Assembly: GCA_013368315.1 (NCBI GenBank)
Contig: JAACJM010000122.1
Span: 1 to 64,000, forward strand
Source of the DNA: Tetrapyrgos nigripes
Taxonomy: Eukaryota; Basidiomycota; Agaricomycetes; Agaricales; Campanellaceae
Length of the DNA stretch: 64,000 nucleotides
Direction: 5' to 3'
The notes under the pieces were generated by a model. The model was not told the origin of the DNA, ran no database searches, and saw only the letters and a list, made by a program, of their open reading frames with translations. This document shows, piece after piece, positions 1-12,667 of this stretch (the first letter of the stretch is position 1; each line of letters starts with the position of its first letter). Made by a program: the position numbers and the translations under genes.

Positions 1-127
1 TATTGAGTGTACCGACAACCTTGACAGCAACAGATGTAGAAAGGGAGAAGAGGTAGCATGATCTAAGTAACGTCCAGTTAGACTTTGTCCCTGTCAGTAA
101 AAGATCCAGGACTAGAACAAGCAAAGT

Positions 128-1818
128 GACTTACCCTAGGCTTTGTTAGCTTTATTGCTACCTGTCCCATCATCTGCCAATGCGTTGACACTGTCAGAGA
201 TGTCTCTTGCTGCACCCTTGGTGTCCTGAAACACTTGTTTGGCTGCTTCAGAGTATGCTTTGATTGCATCATTCGATGAAGAGGTTTGGGACTCCTGGGA
301 GTGTTCTAGGATGATGGTCATTGCCTCCTTTGCCTCCTGCAGGAGGTCTTTGGCCTTATACCTGGCAGCCACCACCTTGTCAAAGAGGATTTGGTTGTCT
401 TCATTGTCATCATCATTGTCGTCTTGTCCTGGTCCTTGAGCTTGGTAGGTGTTGTAGGCAGACTTTGCATTGTGCAGGAGCTGGCCTCAGCAGCCTCAGT
501 GGCCTTCTGAACTGCATGTTCCTGGTGACAAGATGTGTGGGCCTGGTCCTTAATCTCCTTCTTGTTGAGGGCCTCACAGTCATCCTCATCCTCATCAGAG
601 TAAACAAGGGTGTCAAAAAACCATGTTTACAAACAGACAGCAGAGACTCATTCCACCAATCAATTGTTTCCTTAGCCCAAGGATCTTCTTCGTAATCCTC
701 CCCAAAGTCGTCCACAACTCCTTGGTAGAAATGGTCTTGCAGGTTCCATTGGTCTTTATCAGATAGTGCAAAGTGGACCTGTGAGGAAGTGGGTTTTAAG
801 AAGACTTACCTGGTCAGTGATGTAAGCAATGAAAGGGGGCTTGATTCAGAGTATACTGTCGTTCTTGGCATTGCAATTGCAGGGGGCAGCAGTGACATCA
901 TTAATGCCTTCAATGGCATGTTGCTGTCCTAATAGAAAGGTGCGGGCAGTCTGGCTTACAGGTTAGTGCAAGATGCCATGAAATCCACTGGGAGCTCATA
1001 CCCTAATCATTACTTTGGACCAATATAGATGCTTGAAAAGGTCCTTGGGATCATACTGTTCAGGGTCATACAGGAAGAAAGGTGCAGACTTGTCATTGAC
1101 CTGGATTTTTCCCTGGCAAAGCTTCTGTATGACCCTATAAGGGAATTAGCCCAGAATGACATCCATTACCAAAATGAAAGCCTTATTTGGACTTGTTAAT
1201 TTGGAAGGCTTTGCAGCTTTTGATGGAGCAGAGCAATTCGGCAGTGAGGAGATGCTTGAAGCCATGTTTGATCTTCCCCTTGTCTGAAGCACTGAGTGGC
1301 AGCTTCAAACTATCATGGGCAGGGTCAGCCAGCATATACTCAAGAATATTGGACTTGAGTAGGTTGGTGTTGGCGGTTCTAGCCACAGATGTACTGTCTT
1401 CAATCTGCAAAAGATTTTCAAGATGACATGAAAAAAAGATGATCAAGAGAAGCTCACAGAAATCTTCATCCTCTTCTTGTAGGAGGTGGGCGAGGTAGCC
1501 ATCCAGTTCAGGCATTTGCTTAGTGATGAAGTGCTCTCGTCCCTCTTCAGTTCTTCCAAGAGATGAGCTGAGCATGGGGTGTTCAGGTAAAGGACAGACT
1601 CACAGCTCAAAGAGGCAAGGGTCATCTTCACAGCCTTGTTTCATCGCACAAATAGCATGAATAAATTCACCAACATCCAGGAAGAGAGAGACTGCACAGG
1701 CAAGAAATTGACTGGCATGGTGAACCTTGACCTTGTTGAAGGACCTATAGAGGCAGTGAGAAGATGGGTTGACTCAGGCATAGACTGCTTTTTCTGCAGC
1801 TTTTCCAGCTGCCTATAG
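128..1818 (-). pseudogene. Decayed repeat-family protein (possibly DUF6698-like)
   Basis: Minus-strand coding remnants run through this stretch in shifting frames. Readable blocks include an acidic segment ending in LLQEEDEDFCELLLIIFF near 1440-1490, a block with ARTANTNLLKSNILEYML near 1330-1380, and a tryptophan-containing acidic stretch near 640-720. This composition recalls the large dispersed 'hypothetical protein' families of agaricomycete genomes; DUF6698 is my tentative guess from memory of that family and is not proven. Frames change several times and stops interrupt the reading, so this copy cannot make a full protein. The upstream (5') part probably continues beyond the Tc1-like insertion at 2043-3679, in the minus-strand piece at 3690-4115. 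Confidence 0.4.
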
Positions 1819-2042
1819 AGTCTGTAAGGGGACAGTTTCTTTTTTCCTTCCCTTCTCCTTTAGGACTTGTTTGTTCTTGTTTTATCTGGACTTCATTGAC
1901 TTGTTTATCCCTGTTGCATTGTTTCATCATCCATCATTTCATCATTCATCATTTGATCTCTCATCATTCCACCTTTCTATTACTTTGTTTTAACTGTACA
2001 GTTTTGTAGATCTTTTCCCAGGCCTTCATACTAGTATATATA

Positions 2043-3679
2043 CAGTGGCCAAAAAAATTGTCCACATGTTTGGCACTTTTGGAAAGATTGCTGATTTAAG
2101 AGCTATTGAGCAGAAATCTCAAAACATGGCTGGTGGTAGCAAGAAAGCCTTTGATTAGAGCTACAATAATCTGTCTGTTTTGTCTTATTTGGCCAAATAT
2201 CTGTGGAGTTATGATTGATTTAAAACTGTATGTCATTTGGACAATTTTTTGAGTTGCCACTTCAAAATCATTATTGCAATAACCTGATGTGTCATACATG
2301 ATGTCATGGGTGGAGCTGTACATTAATGTAATGTATACACTACAATGATGTCATAGCTGCCAGCTGGAGCATACATAGCAACATACAGATGCTCTACAGC
2401 TTCTATGAAAATCATGGGGTCCCTCATATCAGCCCAGAAAGACAATCTCTACTCTCTCCTCTTAACTGCCTCTCCATCTGCAAAAATTGCAGCTCAGACT
2501 GGAGTATGGAAGCCAAGAGTTGCTTTTTTGGCTTAAAAGACAAATACAGACAATGAGAACAATACAGCAGGGTGTCCTAGGAGGCTCTCTACTACTTGTG
2601 AAGAGGTTAGATTGGAAAAAAATCCATTCTGGTAAAGCCAGATTGCTACACAAGTGGCCTGAAACATCAAGGCTCTTCTTGGACAACCTGTCCCAACCTG
2701 TAACAGCCAAAACATTCCTAAAAATGTCTTGTGGCGATCTCCAAAACACAGGACAAGTGCAAACTTACAGTGACTTGCAGCAAGGCTCACTTGAAGTTTG
2801 CACAGATGTAAAAAGACCGGGCTGTAGAAGGCTAGAAGTGGGTTATTTTCTCAGATAAGACCAAAACCAATTATTTTGGGGCAAATATGCCCCAGCATGT
2901 GTGAGAAAAGAGAGATAAATTCATGGTACAGCAAGATGTGACAGAAATGATGACATTTGAGAGAGAAAATGACATGATGGGGTAGGGTATGGGGCGACAG
3001 TAAGCAGTAAAAATGGTCCAGATGAAGGGGAAGATAGATTGCAAACACTATATGACCATCTTAAGTAACAAAATCCTGGAAAGCATTAATAATATGGGAG
3101 TTGATCCAGAGGTGGCCATTTTTCAGCTGGATATTAACTTTCTAAAGTGCTATATCCAATGGTTTCCTTTATCAGAACATGTCTCTCTACCTATAAAAGC
3201 AACACTCTACTTTCATACTTCAGTCTGAGCTGAAATTTTGATAGAGGGAGGGGCAGTTTGGAGGAGAGAGTAGAGATTGTCTTTCTGGGCTGATATGAGG
3301 GACCCCATGATTTTCATAGAAGCTGTAGAGCATCTGTATGTTGCTATGTATGCTCCAGCTGGCAGCTATGACATCATTGTGGTGTATACATCACATTACT
3401 GTACAGCTCCACCCATGACATCATGTATAACACATCAGGCTATTGCAATAATGATTTTGAAGTGGCAACTCAAAAAATTGTCCAAATGACATACAATTTT
3501 AAATCAATCATAACTCCACAGATATGTGGCCAAATAAGACAAAACAGACAGATTATTGTAGCTCTAATCAAAGGCTTTCTTGCTACCACCAGCCATGTTT
3601 TGAGATTTCTGCTCAATAGCTCTTAAATCAGCAATCTTTCCAAAAGTGTCAAACATGTGGACAATTTTTTTGGCCACTG
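2043..3679 (+). mobile_element. Tc1/mariner-like element, copy 1, with very long inverted repeats
   Basis: The element begins CAGTGGCCAAAAAAATTG and ends with the reverse complement TGGCCACTG. It is flanked on both sides by TA (2041-2042 and 3680-3681), the expected Tc1/mariner target duplication. The terminal inverted repeats are about 470 bp long (2043-2512 against 3206-3679), far longer than the few tens of bp usual in the superfamily. The central 0.7 kb holds a broken transposase. The element is 1637 bp, about the normal Tc1 size. It splits a minus-strand repeat-family gene. A second copy lies in the opposite orientation at 10912-12535. Confidence 0.9.
2550..3200 (+). pseudogene. Tc1-like transposase, inactivated (copy 1)
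   Basis: Plus-strand translation across several frames gives a recognisable Tc1-type order. A helix-turn-helix-like segment comes first, with KIHSGKARLLHKWPETSRL (about 2620-2680) and TAKTFLKMSCGD (about 2700-2740). Next is VIFSDKTK (about 2843-2866), which matches the block carrying the second catalytic Asp of the family. A weak FQLDIN block near 3120 lies where Tc1 proteins have the QQDN region. Stops and frameshifts interrupt all of it, so it cannot be active. The homologous remnant in copy 2 lies on the minus strand. Confidence 0.7.
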
Positions 3680-3689
3680 TACCCCTTCC

Positions 3690-4115
3690 CTGCAGGTGAG
3701 TATCCTTGAGTTTTTCTCTTTGGATCTCCTGCAGGTGCATAGTATGTTAGTCTTGTATCTTCTAGTCCTGATTTATATACCTTTGGATCTCCTCCTGCAG
3801 TTGTTGAGGAGTTGCCCTTACAGAGTCCAGTAGCTTGTGCATGCATTTTCTAGTCCTGTTGTCACCAGAACATTCTTGATTGCCATTGTTGTCATCTGTG
3901 GTTGTGTTTGAAGTTGCTTGGTGACACTTGCCACTGACCAAGGGTCTGTTTTTGTCTTGACTGTTGGTCTGATCATGGTGAGAGCACTGGCTGGAGTCAT
4001 CCTCATGAGAACAGGTAGTTGAGTCTTTCCTGTGAGAACGCTGAGTGGTCTTAGAGGACTTTTCAATGTTCTTGTTACACAGGGGCAAAGACCCTGAATG
4101 AGTTGTGGTAGGCAT
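3690..4115 (-). pseudogene. 5' piece of the gene split by the Tc1-like element
   Basis: The minus-strand open frame at 3762-4115 encodes 117 residues that start MPTTTHSGSLPLCNKN. It is rich in Ser, Thr, His, Asp and Gln and ends in a short helical segment (QQLQEEIQRYINQD). Downstream on the same strand the reading runs into the Tc1-like element. The natural interpretation is the N-terminal part of the same decayed family as the remnants at 128-1818, separated by the insertion. The DNA at 3710-3805 contains two copies of a TTTGGATCTCCT(..)TGCAG motif. No domain is recognised. Confidence 0.35.
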
Positions 4116-7100
4116 GGTTAGAGAAACAAACCAACATCAGCAAAACCCCAGTTACATTCCAAGGCCTTTATTGGCCCACAATGCCTAGGATGGAACAATA
4201 ATCATAGTCGCACCAATAAATGCATTTAAATGGTACCCTGAATCTTGGAATGACCACAAGTATTGAACACCTTTAATTATGTTCAGCAGTTATAGGTCTT
4301 TGAAAGCTGCCCAAGAATTGAGAGTCACTTAAAGGCTGTAAAGGATTCAGAATCCTTCAAAGGTTCTAAAGGATTGTTTGCTTTGAAACGGATCCCAGGG
4401 ATCAAGAACCTTTGAAAGGTTCAAAAGGATTGTTCACCTTGTCAAGGTCCTAAAGGATTCCTAAGTCTGTAAAGGTTGAGGGGGATTCATAACCCTGTCC
4501 CATGTCAACAGAATGGTAACTGTTCATAGGTGCCAAAATATTGATATTCATTTTCTACACTATTACAGTAACATACAGTACAAGCTATTGATCAACCTTA
4601 CAACAAGGAACAACTGTCCTCACCACAACAGAACCACAGGGAAAGAAATGGGCGTGATGAGAAAGCGAAGCAGAAATTTGAGGGCTGGAGTAGTAGGGGT
4701 CATAGCCCTGCAGTTTGCAGTTTGAGTTGGAAGAGAGGATTGTTGTTGACACCTGAATAGGTACATGCAGTTAGCACAACACTATTGGAGACATATGAGA
4801 CATTGGACTTACCGACAGGGGAATTAACTCGTCAGAGCTCATGTGAGCAAGTGATAGGGAGAAAGTTCCCTGGAAGTCACACTCAGGTTGAGTGACAGTA
4901 GATGATGCTATAGGATGGATGACTTACGAATGGTGTATCCTGGCCATGGGCCTTTGTCAGGAGGAAACCTGAGTGAATAAAATGTCATGAAGCGAACAAA
5001 AGAAACTCAGCATAAGCATACCAGGGCAGCCACTGTTCAGAGTAGAAACCAACATTACAGGGACAAGCGAGGGAAGATTTGGGATCAAAGATCAAGAAAG
5101 AGACAGGGAGGAAAGGGGAACAATAGGATAAGAGATAGTCAGTAATATGCAGCACATAAAGAGAGGACCAGGGAAAAAGGATAAATGAAGAAGCCAAAGG
5201 GCAGATGTAGAACAAAAATAGAGAACAAATTTGAAGAGACCACTCACTCAAGTGTACTACAAGCATGCACATAAACCCAAAAATGTTGAAGCCCAAAGGT
5301 CAAGTCTAGTGAGAACAAAACAATGATGCTGAAAGGCACAACTACAAAAGAATCCACAAAGCCAAAGGCATGACAACATCCACAAGATCAAATGACTGCT
5401 GACATGCTGATAGTCAGGCAAACGTCAAAGGGAAATAGAAAGGAGAGAGATAGTGGTCAGTAAGATCCTCATTGATGGAAGACCAACACCAAAACTCACA
5501 CTGCCAATCCTGTCCTTTGGGGCTGTCACTACCAGAGGGTCCAGGTCATTTCAAGTCAAAGTTGACCAGGGGTGAGGGGCCAGCTGCAAGTGAAAGATAG
5601 AGCTTGCAGGTAGAAGAAGTAGGGTCAGTAAAGTTGCGCATAACAATGGTCCATGGAGCTCAGATGATTGTCGTTGTTGAAGAGATCCAAATGCTGCCTC
5701 ATGCGCTTGAAAAACCAACCAACAATGTGACTGGCATATCTTTCACATGCCTCTGGGCCTACTTACGAGTACTTATGAATTTCTTGCAGAGACTACTAGC
5801 AGTACTGGGTCTATCCTCTCACTCATCAAACCAAAATCAAAGCAGTACATAGATATTTACAGGTTGTTCTTCTAGTGTACATGAGAGTAGTATCCTATCA
5901 TCATGCTGCCCACTCTCATCTTGTGTCATCCTAGACATCCCCTATGGCTGTCATTCTCTAGCCCACTTACAAAAGCGAGTAGTTTAAAACTAACCTTATT
6001 ATGACTGTGTCAGCTGTATACAGCACAGACTAGTAAAGGCATTCCCATGTTGTCTCCATGCTGTTTGAGTAGCCCCGCTCTTTGCAATGGTTCAGTAATG
6101 TTCCCGTACCACAATACCCATAAACCATGGCTACATGGACACAGTGACAAGCCCTAAGTATAACATGTTAAAATGAGGACGCAAGGACTCACACTATGCC
6201 TTTGTAATCTCAACAAAGTGCTTCCAAATTTCCCCTCAAGTTTTGTTGACAGTTGTGGATGGCAGCAATATGTTTGTGATGAGAAGCTGACATATGTGGT
6301 TGTATCTGGAAGAAAGAGAATAGGAGAAAGTCAGGGACAGGTGGTAGCAGTGTGTGGATGAGACTAGGAAGGGAAAATGTGAGGTTTACCTTAGATTAGG
6401 GTTAGCAAATTGGTCAGACAAAAAAATACATCACAAAGCATCAAATTTCATTCCCCAAGTCCAAAATCACCATTAAACCAGAAAGTCCAAAGTCAGTGTT
6501 AAAACCAGGAAAGTTACTAAAGATAATAATTCTGCAGTACTTCAAAAAAGGATGAAAGGCGCGTGCCAAGGAAGAGGATAAAAAGCATGTATCATAGGAT
6601 CAGAGATGTGGCTATGTATGGTAGAATGTTAAATGAGGAGTCTGTGGCAACACCACATGGTCATTAGGATGGCCACACAGCAACTACAAACAATCACACA
6701 CAAGCCTGCATCATAACATTCTTGTGCCGCTGAGGAGCCTGCAACACCACATGGTCATTACAACAGCCACAGTGATTACAATTTGAGACATACCTTTATT
6801 TGGGGTACACGTATGCATAGCAAGCCAGTGTCATGCACAAACAGAACACCATAGCAGGACATATTGACCTAGATAAATACGTATCCCATGCAGCAAAACA
6901 ATGGCCAGAGGATACAGGGAAAAAATACACAGGACTGCTGTGTAACTCAATGCACAAACATTGTAGCAGTTTGTCCTTGAGAGGACAAACTGGAGGTCAA
7001 CAATGATCAGGTCATTTCAGACACTCCAGGGATGGCAGCCAACCCACCCTAGTTCACATTGAGACCTCAGGCCTAAGCAGGTAAAGGAAAAAAAGTGTCA

Positions 7101-7206
7101 GTACCAGAGCCTGCATGAAAAACTCACAGATGATGATGGTAGTGAATGAAGAGGCAGTTAGCGATGCGCGGGTTTTTGAATAAACAAGATCATGTGCCTG
7201 CAATGT

Positions 7207-7245
7207 GGCTGTGCACATGTCAATGCCATCGATTCTTGCACAGCC
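7207..7245. repeat. Hairpin repeat, copy 1
   Basis: GGCTGTGCACATGTCAATG is followed closely by its near reverse complement ending in TTGCACAGCC, forming a stem of about 19 bp with almost no loop. The sequence continues into CACACTTCTT and a TACCTAC. A second copy with a better-preserved stem lies 302 bp downstream at 7509. The stem is more palindromic than expected by chance, but no known element was recognised. Confidence 0.6.
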
Positions 7246-7508
7246 ACACTTCTTCTAGTACCTACAGACTCTGTACCTTTTGCATGTAACCCATCTGTTC
7301 TCAAGTTTGTATATGTATTTATTCTACATGCTTATAGCTTAGGACTTACCACAAAATCATATTTTTTCAATGAGTATCTCAGTGATTTTCTTTGCTAAAC
7401 AAGTTCAGCCACAATTCTGAAGGCTGCATGCATGTGAACGCAACGTGACAACACATCAGAGACATTGTGGCTGCAAAAATCACGTGGGTCAGACCGAAAA
7501 GGCAACAT

Positions 7509-7547
7509 GGCTGTGCACAAGTCGATGCCATCGATTTGTGCACAGCC
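7509..7547. repeat. Hairpin repeat, copy 2
   Basis: GGCTGTGCACAAGTCGATG is followed directly by CATCGATTTGTGCACAGCC: a 19-bp inverted repeat with a single mismatch and no loop. The downstream words CACACTTCTT and TACCTAC match copy 1 at 7207, so a unit of at least 55 bp is duplicated in direct orientation. Confidence 0.7.
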
Positions 7548-9159
7548 ACACTTCTTTTATACCTACGCATTGCTTAGAACTGTTACCACAGTGTTCCCAA
7601 TGTCCTTCCAGTTGCGCTGTAAGGGTTCAGCTAAGATTTCATATAAGTAATGATATTATCCTGTATGTTTGGATATTGATTGAAAACTGTCATAAAATGG
7701 TCAATTTAGGACACCCGTCTTGGATTAGAGGTACCATGTAGGGGTCTCAAAATCCCCATAAAATGTTGAAATGTTCTATGTAGCATATACAACAGTATTT
7801 AAAAGCCATCCAGCCATATTACGGCCACCTGAAATCAGTAGAGTGTTAAAAGAACTTGAGATGCAAAAACTTACCAAAAAGTGAACATCCAAAGATACTA
7901 ACACATACATGACTTACTAAGATGTCAGGCATATATTGGTGTTTCGAATAAAGACCTTGTTTGAGTCTTTATATGTGTAATACTCTTATCTATGAGCTCT
8001 GGATGGGATAGAAATTGGTTTATGGTGCCAGTGTACTGTGAATCATCGTTGAATTAATGTCAAGCTCTCCATGTATTAATGTGATTCTACCTATTTTTAT
8101 GCAGAAGGTAGCTTAATGCATGGAAAATTGAACTACCAATTTCCGGTATGGATGACATGTGCTGCAGAATTTATATGTGCAGTGGAGACTTTCAGCCACA
8201 ATTGCTCTGCTCAATTGCGGAGTGATATTTGGTACCCATAAATCCATGGGATGGATAAATTACCTTTTTGCATCACTAACGAGAGTTATCAAATATTGAA
8301 CCCCTCACTTGCGAGTAGGTTTACACAGAATTGTACAAAGTGGCGGGAGTGGCGGAAACGGCGGGCCACAGCAAACCAACCCGCTGAATCAGATACAAAG
8401 TAACCATATGTGAATATTGGGCTCAATTACACTATTTTGACATTATATGGGCTGTAGTGTGCACATCTATGCAACAATTTGAACGAATGTGTGATTAATG
8501 GTGCATAAGGACCTGGGAACCAAGTGAAGGAATGGATCCATTTTCCAATGGACCAACTATGGACTCAAGTCACTCACACAGTGATGAATGCGAGTGAGTA
8601 TAAGCTGGATATATGGGGCCATACACCTGGGTTTTCTCTCTCAGGCAGATGGGGAAGTGATGGATGCATAGTAGGCGTTGAGTAGATGTTAACGTTAGCA
8701 TTAACATCGATGTTGGCATTGGTACTGGTGTTGGGTTCCATTTTGTTTCATTCCATTCTGTTGCTTACACCTGCATGTACATGTACAATATGGTGGGGCA
8801 GCCAGCCAGCCAGCCAGGAAGGTTTACAATGCATATGTTTGTGAGATGGAAGGATACAAACTCATGTAGTACTGTATTCTAGAGTTGGGAATCTAGGCTC
8901 TGCTGTTGATGCTTTGCCCTTTACCTTGTTGTTCAGAATTGATGGCATTGGCCTGTCAATGAAATCATATATGGCCTTGATGAAGGATTATGATGTCTTA
9001 CCAAGGACTAAAATCTATCATTAGCCTTGGAAAGCACATAAATCCTTGATAGCCTTGTCAAAATCAGCAATCCTTCACAATCTGAACAGAATTGTGAACC
9101 TTGACATTGCCCTAAAACCTTTTTGAACCTTTAAAGGTTTCTGTAAGATCTATGCACTT

Positions 9160-9490
9160 TCCTGTACTTTCCTATGGCTTTCCAGTACCCTTTTACTTTC
9201 CTGTACTTTCCTATGACTTTCCGATCTTTTCCCTTTTCCTTATTCACACATCCATTTCCGATTTCATATCCGAGCTCCACTATTAATCTCCACAACAGAT
9301 CCCATCCGGGAACCCGTGATTCATTTCGGATAACTACCAGACAACTCGTATCTAATCTCCAAACCTACTCCACTTTGTTTCCACATCGTTCCACTTTGTT
9401 CCGCAGTACTCCATCCATCTCCAATAGCACCATGTGCTTTTCCTTCATTTCCAAACCATCCCTATCTTACTCCTCTTCATTCCAATATTT
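9160..9490. repeat. Pyrimidine-rich degenerate TTTCC repeat
   Basis: Repeated words such as ACTTTCCTGTACTTTCCTAT and TTCC dominate the plus strand. The 108-residue open frame here is rich in Phe, Ser and Pro only because of this composition and is not treated as a gene. Confidence 0.5.
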
Positions 9491-10911
9491 TCCGAAGTAG
9501 TACTTAAGCTAGCAAGTTTGTAGTAGATAGCTTAAGTGCAAAATTGACAAAGCTGGTCTCCTATCCTTCCTCGATGGTTCCCTAGAGCTTCCCAGTCTTT
9601 CCGACTGAAATCCCTATTTATCTTTATAAGCTCTTTCCTATCTGGATCCACTCAGAATCTCCATCCAATCCACTCAAGACTTCCATCTGGGTCCTTGATG
9701 TTTCCTAACATTGGGTATCCACATGGACTTGACAGTTTCTAAAGGATTGTCAGATTGCTCAAGAATTGGGGAACCTTTTCAAGGTCCCAAAAGGCTTTTT
9801 GGATATTTATAGTAGCCAATTATTATTCATTTATGATTAAATCATTATTGACAGGGTCAAGACTCAAAAGGCCTTTAAAGGAGACTGGGCTTTTGCTGAT
9901 GAAGGTCATGTGGGCGTTGATTAGACTGAAGTCATGCAGCCAGCCCCACAGTCACTGTGATGCTTCCCCAGATCTCTCTCTGGTCTGACATCACATGCTG
10001 CATGCTGACAAACAATCATTGGTCTTGCGCCCTGATGCATCTTCCCTTCATTTGTATATACTTGCCACAATAAACAAACTGTGGTAAAGAGCACACACTT
10101 GGCTCAAAGCAGTAGGCATAGACAGAGAAGCAGTAGACAGATAATGATGAGAGACTAGTCCCAAGACAAAGTTAATATTGAATGAAGACAAGGAATACAT
10201 GAGATGCTCACCTAGTCTCAAGACAAAGTTATATACACAGAACAGAAAGAAATATAAAAATTGAGCAAAGTGAAGAAAGGAATCAGAGAACTGTCCAGAA
10301 CAATCAAAGTACAGCCTATTGTCCCTGTAAGAGATGTATCATCAAAAGATGAACAAAAGATGAACAAGCTGTGTGTAGTGTCCCTGTAAGAGATGTATCA
10401 TAAAAAGATGAACAAATGATGAGACAGGGGATAATAGCTGTGCATAGATGATCAAGGAAAGATGAACAAAATGATGATTAAAAGGCAATGACTGATGAAG
10501 AAAAGAAACAGAAAATGAATGAAAATACCCTGAAATAATACTGTCACAACACAAACATTTTTTTCACTTACTCTCACTCATGCAATGGATGAAAACAGCA
10601 TGAAGAAATGCATCAAAAATGTCAAGAACATTGTCACTTAGCAATAACCACCCAAGTCACACAATGAACCAAATAGATTGATGAGTTACAAATGAGACAA
10701 TATAGAGAGAGAGATAGATGGAGAAATAATAGAAACAAATAGAGGGCGAATAGTTGACTATACTCAACACTGCACTGTACTGAGAGCAGAGTGGAGATGA
10801 AGTGAACAGACTAAGGAACTAATGACAGGTCCTTTGGTATATATATAAGAAGTGAATTGGAAATAAGTGAATAAGTGGGAATGTCCATGGAGATAGGAAT
10901 TGTAGAAGATA

Positions 10912-12535
10912 CAGTGGCCAAAAAAATTGTCCACATTTTTCGCACTTTTGGAAAGATTGCTGATTTAAGAGCTATTAAAGCAGAAACCTCAAAACATGGC
11001 TAGTAGTAGCAAGAAAGCCTTTGATCAGAGCTACAATAATCTTTCTGTTTTGTCTTATTTGGCCAAATACCTGTGGAGCTATGGTTGATTTAACATTGTA
11101 TGTCATTTGGACAATTTTTTGAGTTGCCACTTCAAAATCATTATTGCAATAACCTGATGTGTTATACATGATGTCATGGGTGGAGCTGTACAGTAATGTA
11201 ATGTATACACCACAATGATGTCATAGCTGCCAGCTGGAGCATACATAGCAACATACAGATGCTCTACAGCCTCTATGAAAATCATGGGGTCCCTCATATC
11301 AGCTCAGAAAGACAATCTCTACTCTCTCCTCCAAACTGCCCCTCCCTCTATCAAATTTCAGCTCAGACTGAAGTATGAAAGCAGAGTGTTGCTTTTATAG
11401 GTAGAGAGACATGTTCTGACAAAGGGAACCATTGGATATGGCACTTTAGAAAGTTAATACCCAGCTGAAAAATGGCCACCTCTGGATCAACTCCCATATT
11501 ATTAATGCTTTCCAGAATTTTGTGACTTAAAATGGACATATAGTGTTTGCAATCTATCTTCCCCTTTATCTGGACCATTTTTACTGCTTACTGCTGCCTG
11601 ATACCCTACCCTATCATGTCATTTTCTCTTCCAAATGTCATCATTTCTGTCACATCTTGCTGTACCATGAATTTATCTCTCTTTTCTCACACATGCTGGG
11701 GCATATCTGCCTCAAAATAATTGATTTTGGTCTTATCTGAGAAAATCACCCACTTCTAGCCTTCTACAGCCTGGTCTTTTTACATCTGTGTAAACTTCAA
11801 GTGAGCCTTGCTGCAAGTCACTGTAAGTTTGCACTTGTTCTGTGTTTTGGAGATGGCCACAAGATGTTTTCAGGAAAGTTTTGGTTGTTATAGGTTGGGA
11901 TAGGTTGTCCAAGAAGAGCCTTGATGTTTCAGGCCATCTGTGTAGCAATCTGGCTTTACCAGAATGGATTTTTTTTTCAATCTAACATCTTCACAAGTAG
12001 TAGAGAGCCTCCTAGGACACCCTGCTGTATTCTTCTCGTTGTCTGTATTTGTCTTTTAAGCCACAAAAGCAGATCTTGGCTTCCATACTCCAGTCTGAGC
12101 TGCAATTTTTGCAGATGGAGAGGCAGTTAGGAGGAGAGAGTAGAGATTGTCTTTCTGAGCTGATATGAGGGACCCCATGATTTTCATAGAGGCTGTAGAG
12201 CATCTGTATGTTGCTATGTATGCTCCAGCTGGCAGCTATGACATCATTGTGGTGTATACATTACATTACTGTACAGCTCCACCTATGACATCATGTATAA
12301 CACATCAGGCTATTGCAGTAATGATTTTGAAGTGGCAACTCAAAAAATTGTCCAAATGACATACAACTTTAAATCAATCATAACTCCACAGATATTTGGC
12401 CAAATAAGACAAAACAGACAGATTATTGTAGGTCTGAACAAAGGCCTTCTTCCTACCACTAGCCATGTTTTGAGATTTCTGCTCCAGCAATCTCTCCAAA
12501 AGTGCCAAACATGTGGACAATTTTTCTGGCCACTG
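10912..12535 (-). mobile_element. Tc1/mariner-like element, copy 2 (inverted)
   Basis: Same termini as copy 1 (CAGTGGCC...GGCCACTG) with flanking TA at 10910-10911 and 12536-12537. The inner region is in the opposite orientation to copy 1: the transposase remnant reads on the minus strand. Length is 1624 bp. The element sits inside an LTR whose uninterrupted relative at 18924-19333 has the single TA target at 19042-19043, giving direct proof of the insertion site. Confidence 0.9.
11395..12060 (-). pseudogene. Tc1-like transposase, inactivated (copy 2)
   Basis: Minus-strand counterpart of the copy 1 remnant. The minus-strand reading at 11733-11948 contains MLHRWPETSRLFLDNLSQP and TTKTFLKTSCGH, homologous to the copy 1 helix-turn-helix region. 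The later minus-strand reading at 11363-11578 matches the VDPEVAIFQL block. Frames are broken by stops and shifts, so the element can move only if a transposase is supplied elsewhere. Confidence 0.65.
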
Positions 12536-12651
12536 TAAAAGATGAATATGTCAGATTAAGTGATGGTAACTGTAGACAGAGAATATGATGATGAGAGAAG
12601 TGAATAGTAGTCCATGGAGATAAGAAATGAATAGATCAGCAATTTGTGACA

Positions 12652-12664
12652 CTACCCCCCTCTT
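12652..12664 (-). other. Polypurine tract of the gypsy element
   Basis: On the minus strand the sequence AAGAGGGGGGTAG directly precedes the LTR start TGTCAC. This is the expected position and composition of the plus-strand primer of an LTR retrotransposon. Confidence 0.65.
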
Positions 12665-12667
12665 ATG

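Larger units (their letters stand above)
4116..10560. other. Gene-free, CpG-poor repeat-derived stretch
   Basis: No coding sequence can be supported in these 6.4 kb; open frames are short, and their translations look like random or low-complexity sequence. Visible structure: a run of degenerate AAAGGATT / CCTTTGAAAGG words at 4270-4500 that recurs at 9000-9150 and 9735-9870; two copies of a hairpin at 7207 and 7509; a (CAGC)n-like run near 8810; a pyrimidine-rich block with TTTCC words at 9160-9480; and a 59-bp tandem duplication starting at 10321 and 10380 (GTCCCTGTAAGAGATGTATC). The sequence is CpG-poor compared with the gene-rich part of the window. Confidence 0.6.
10620..12651 (-). mobile_element. 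3' LTR of the chromovirus, interrupted by Tc1-like copy 2
   Basis: Without the nested element this is an LTR of about 400 bp, starting TGTCAAG and ending TGTGACA on the plus strand. Read on the minus strand it begins TGTCAC, directly after the purine tract AAGAGGGGGGTAG (12652-12664 complement). That is the arrangement expected for the 3' LTR of the minus-strand gypsy element at 12.7-18.1 kb. A second copy of the LTR, in the opposite orientation, lies at 18924-19333 and confirms both its extent and the insertion point of the Tc1-like element. Confidence 0.7.

Noticed and set aside
7200..7570. CRISPR-like array
   Set aside because: Only two repeats, 302 bp apart, in a eukaryotic repeat region.
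9174..9500. 108-residue plus-strand frame rich in Phe/Ser/Pro
   Set aside because: It is produced by the TTTCC-rich repeat composition; no start context, domain or codon pattern supports it.
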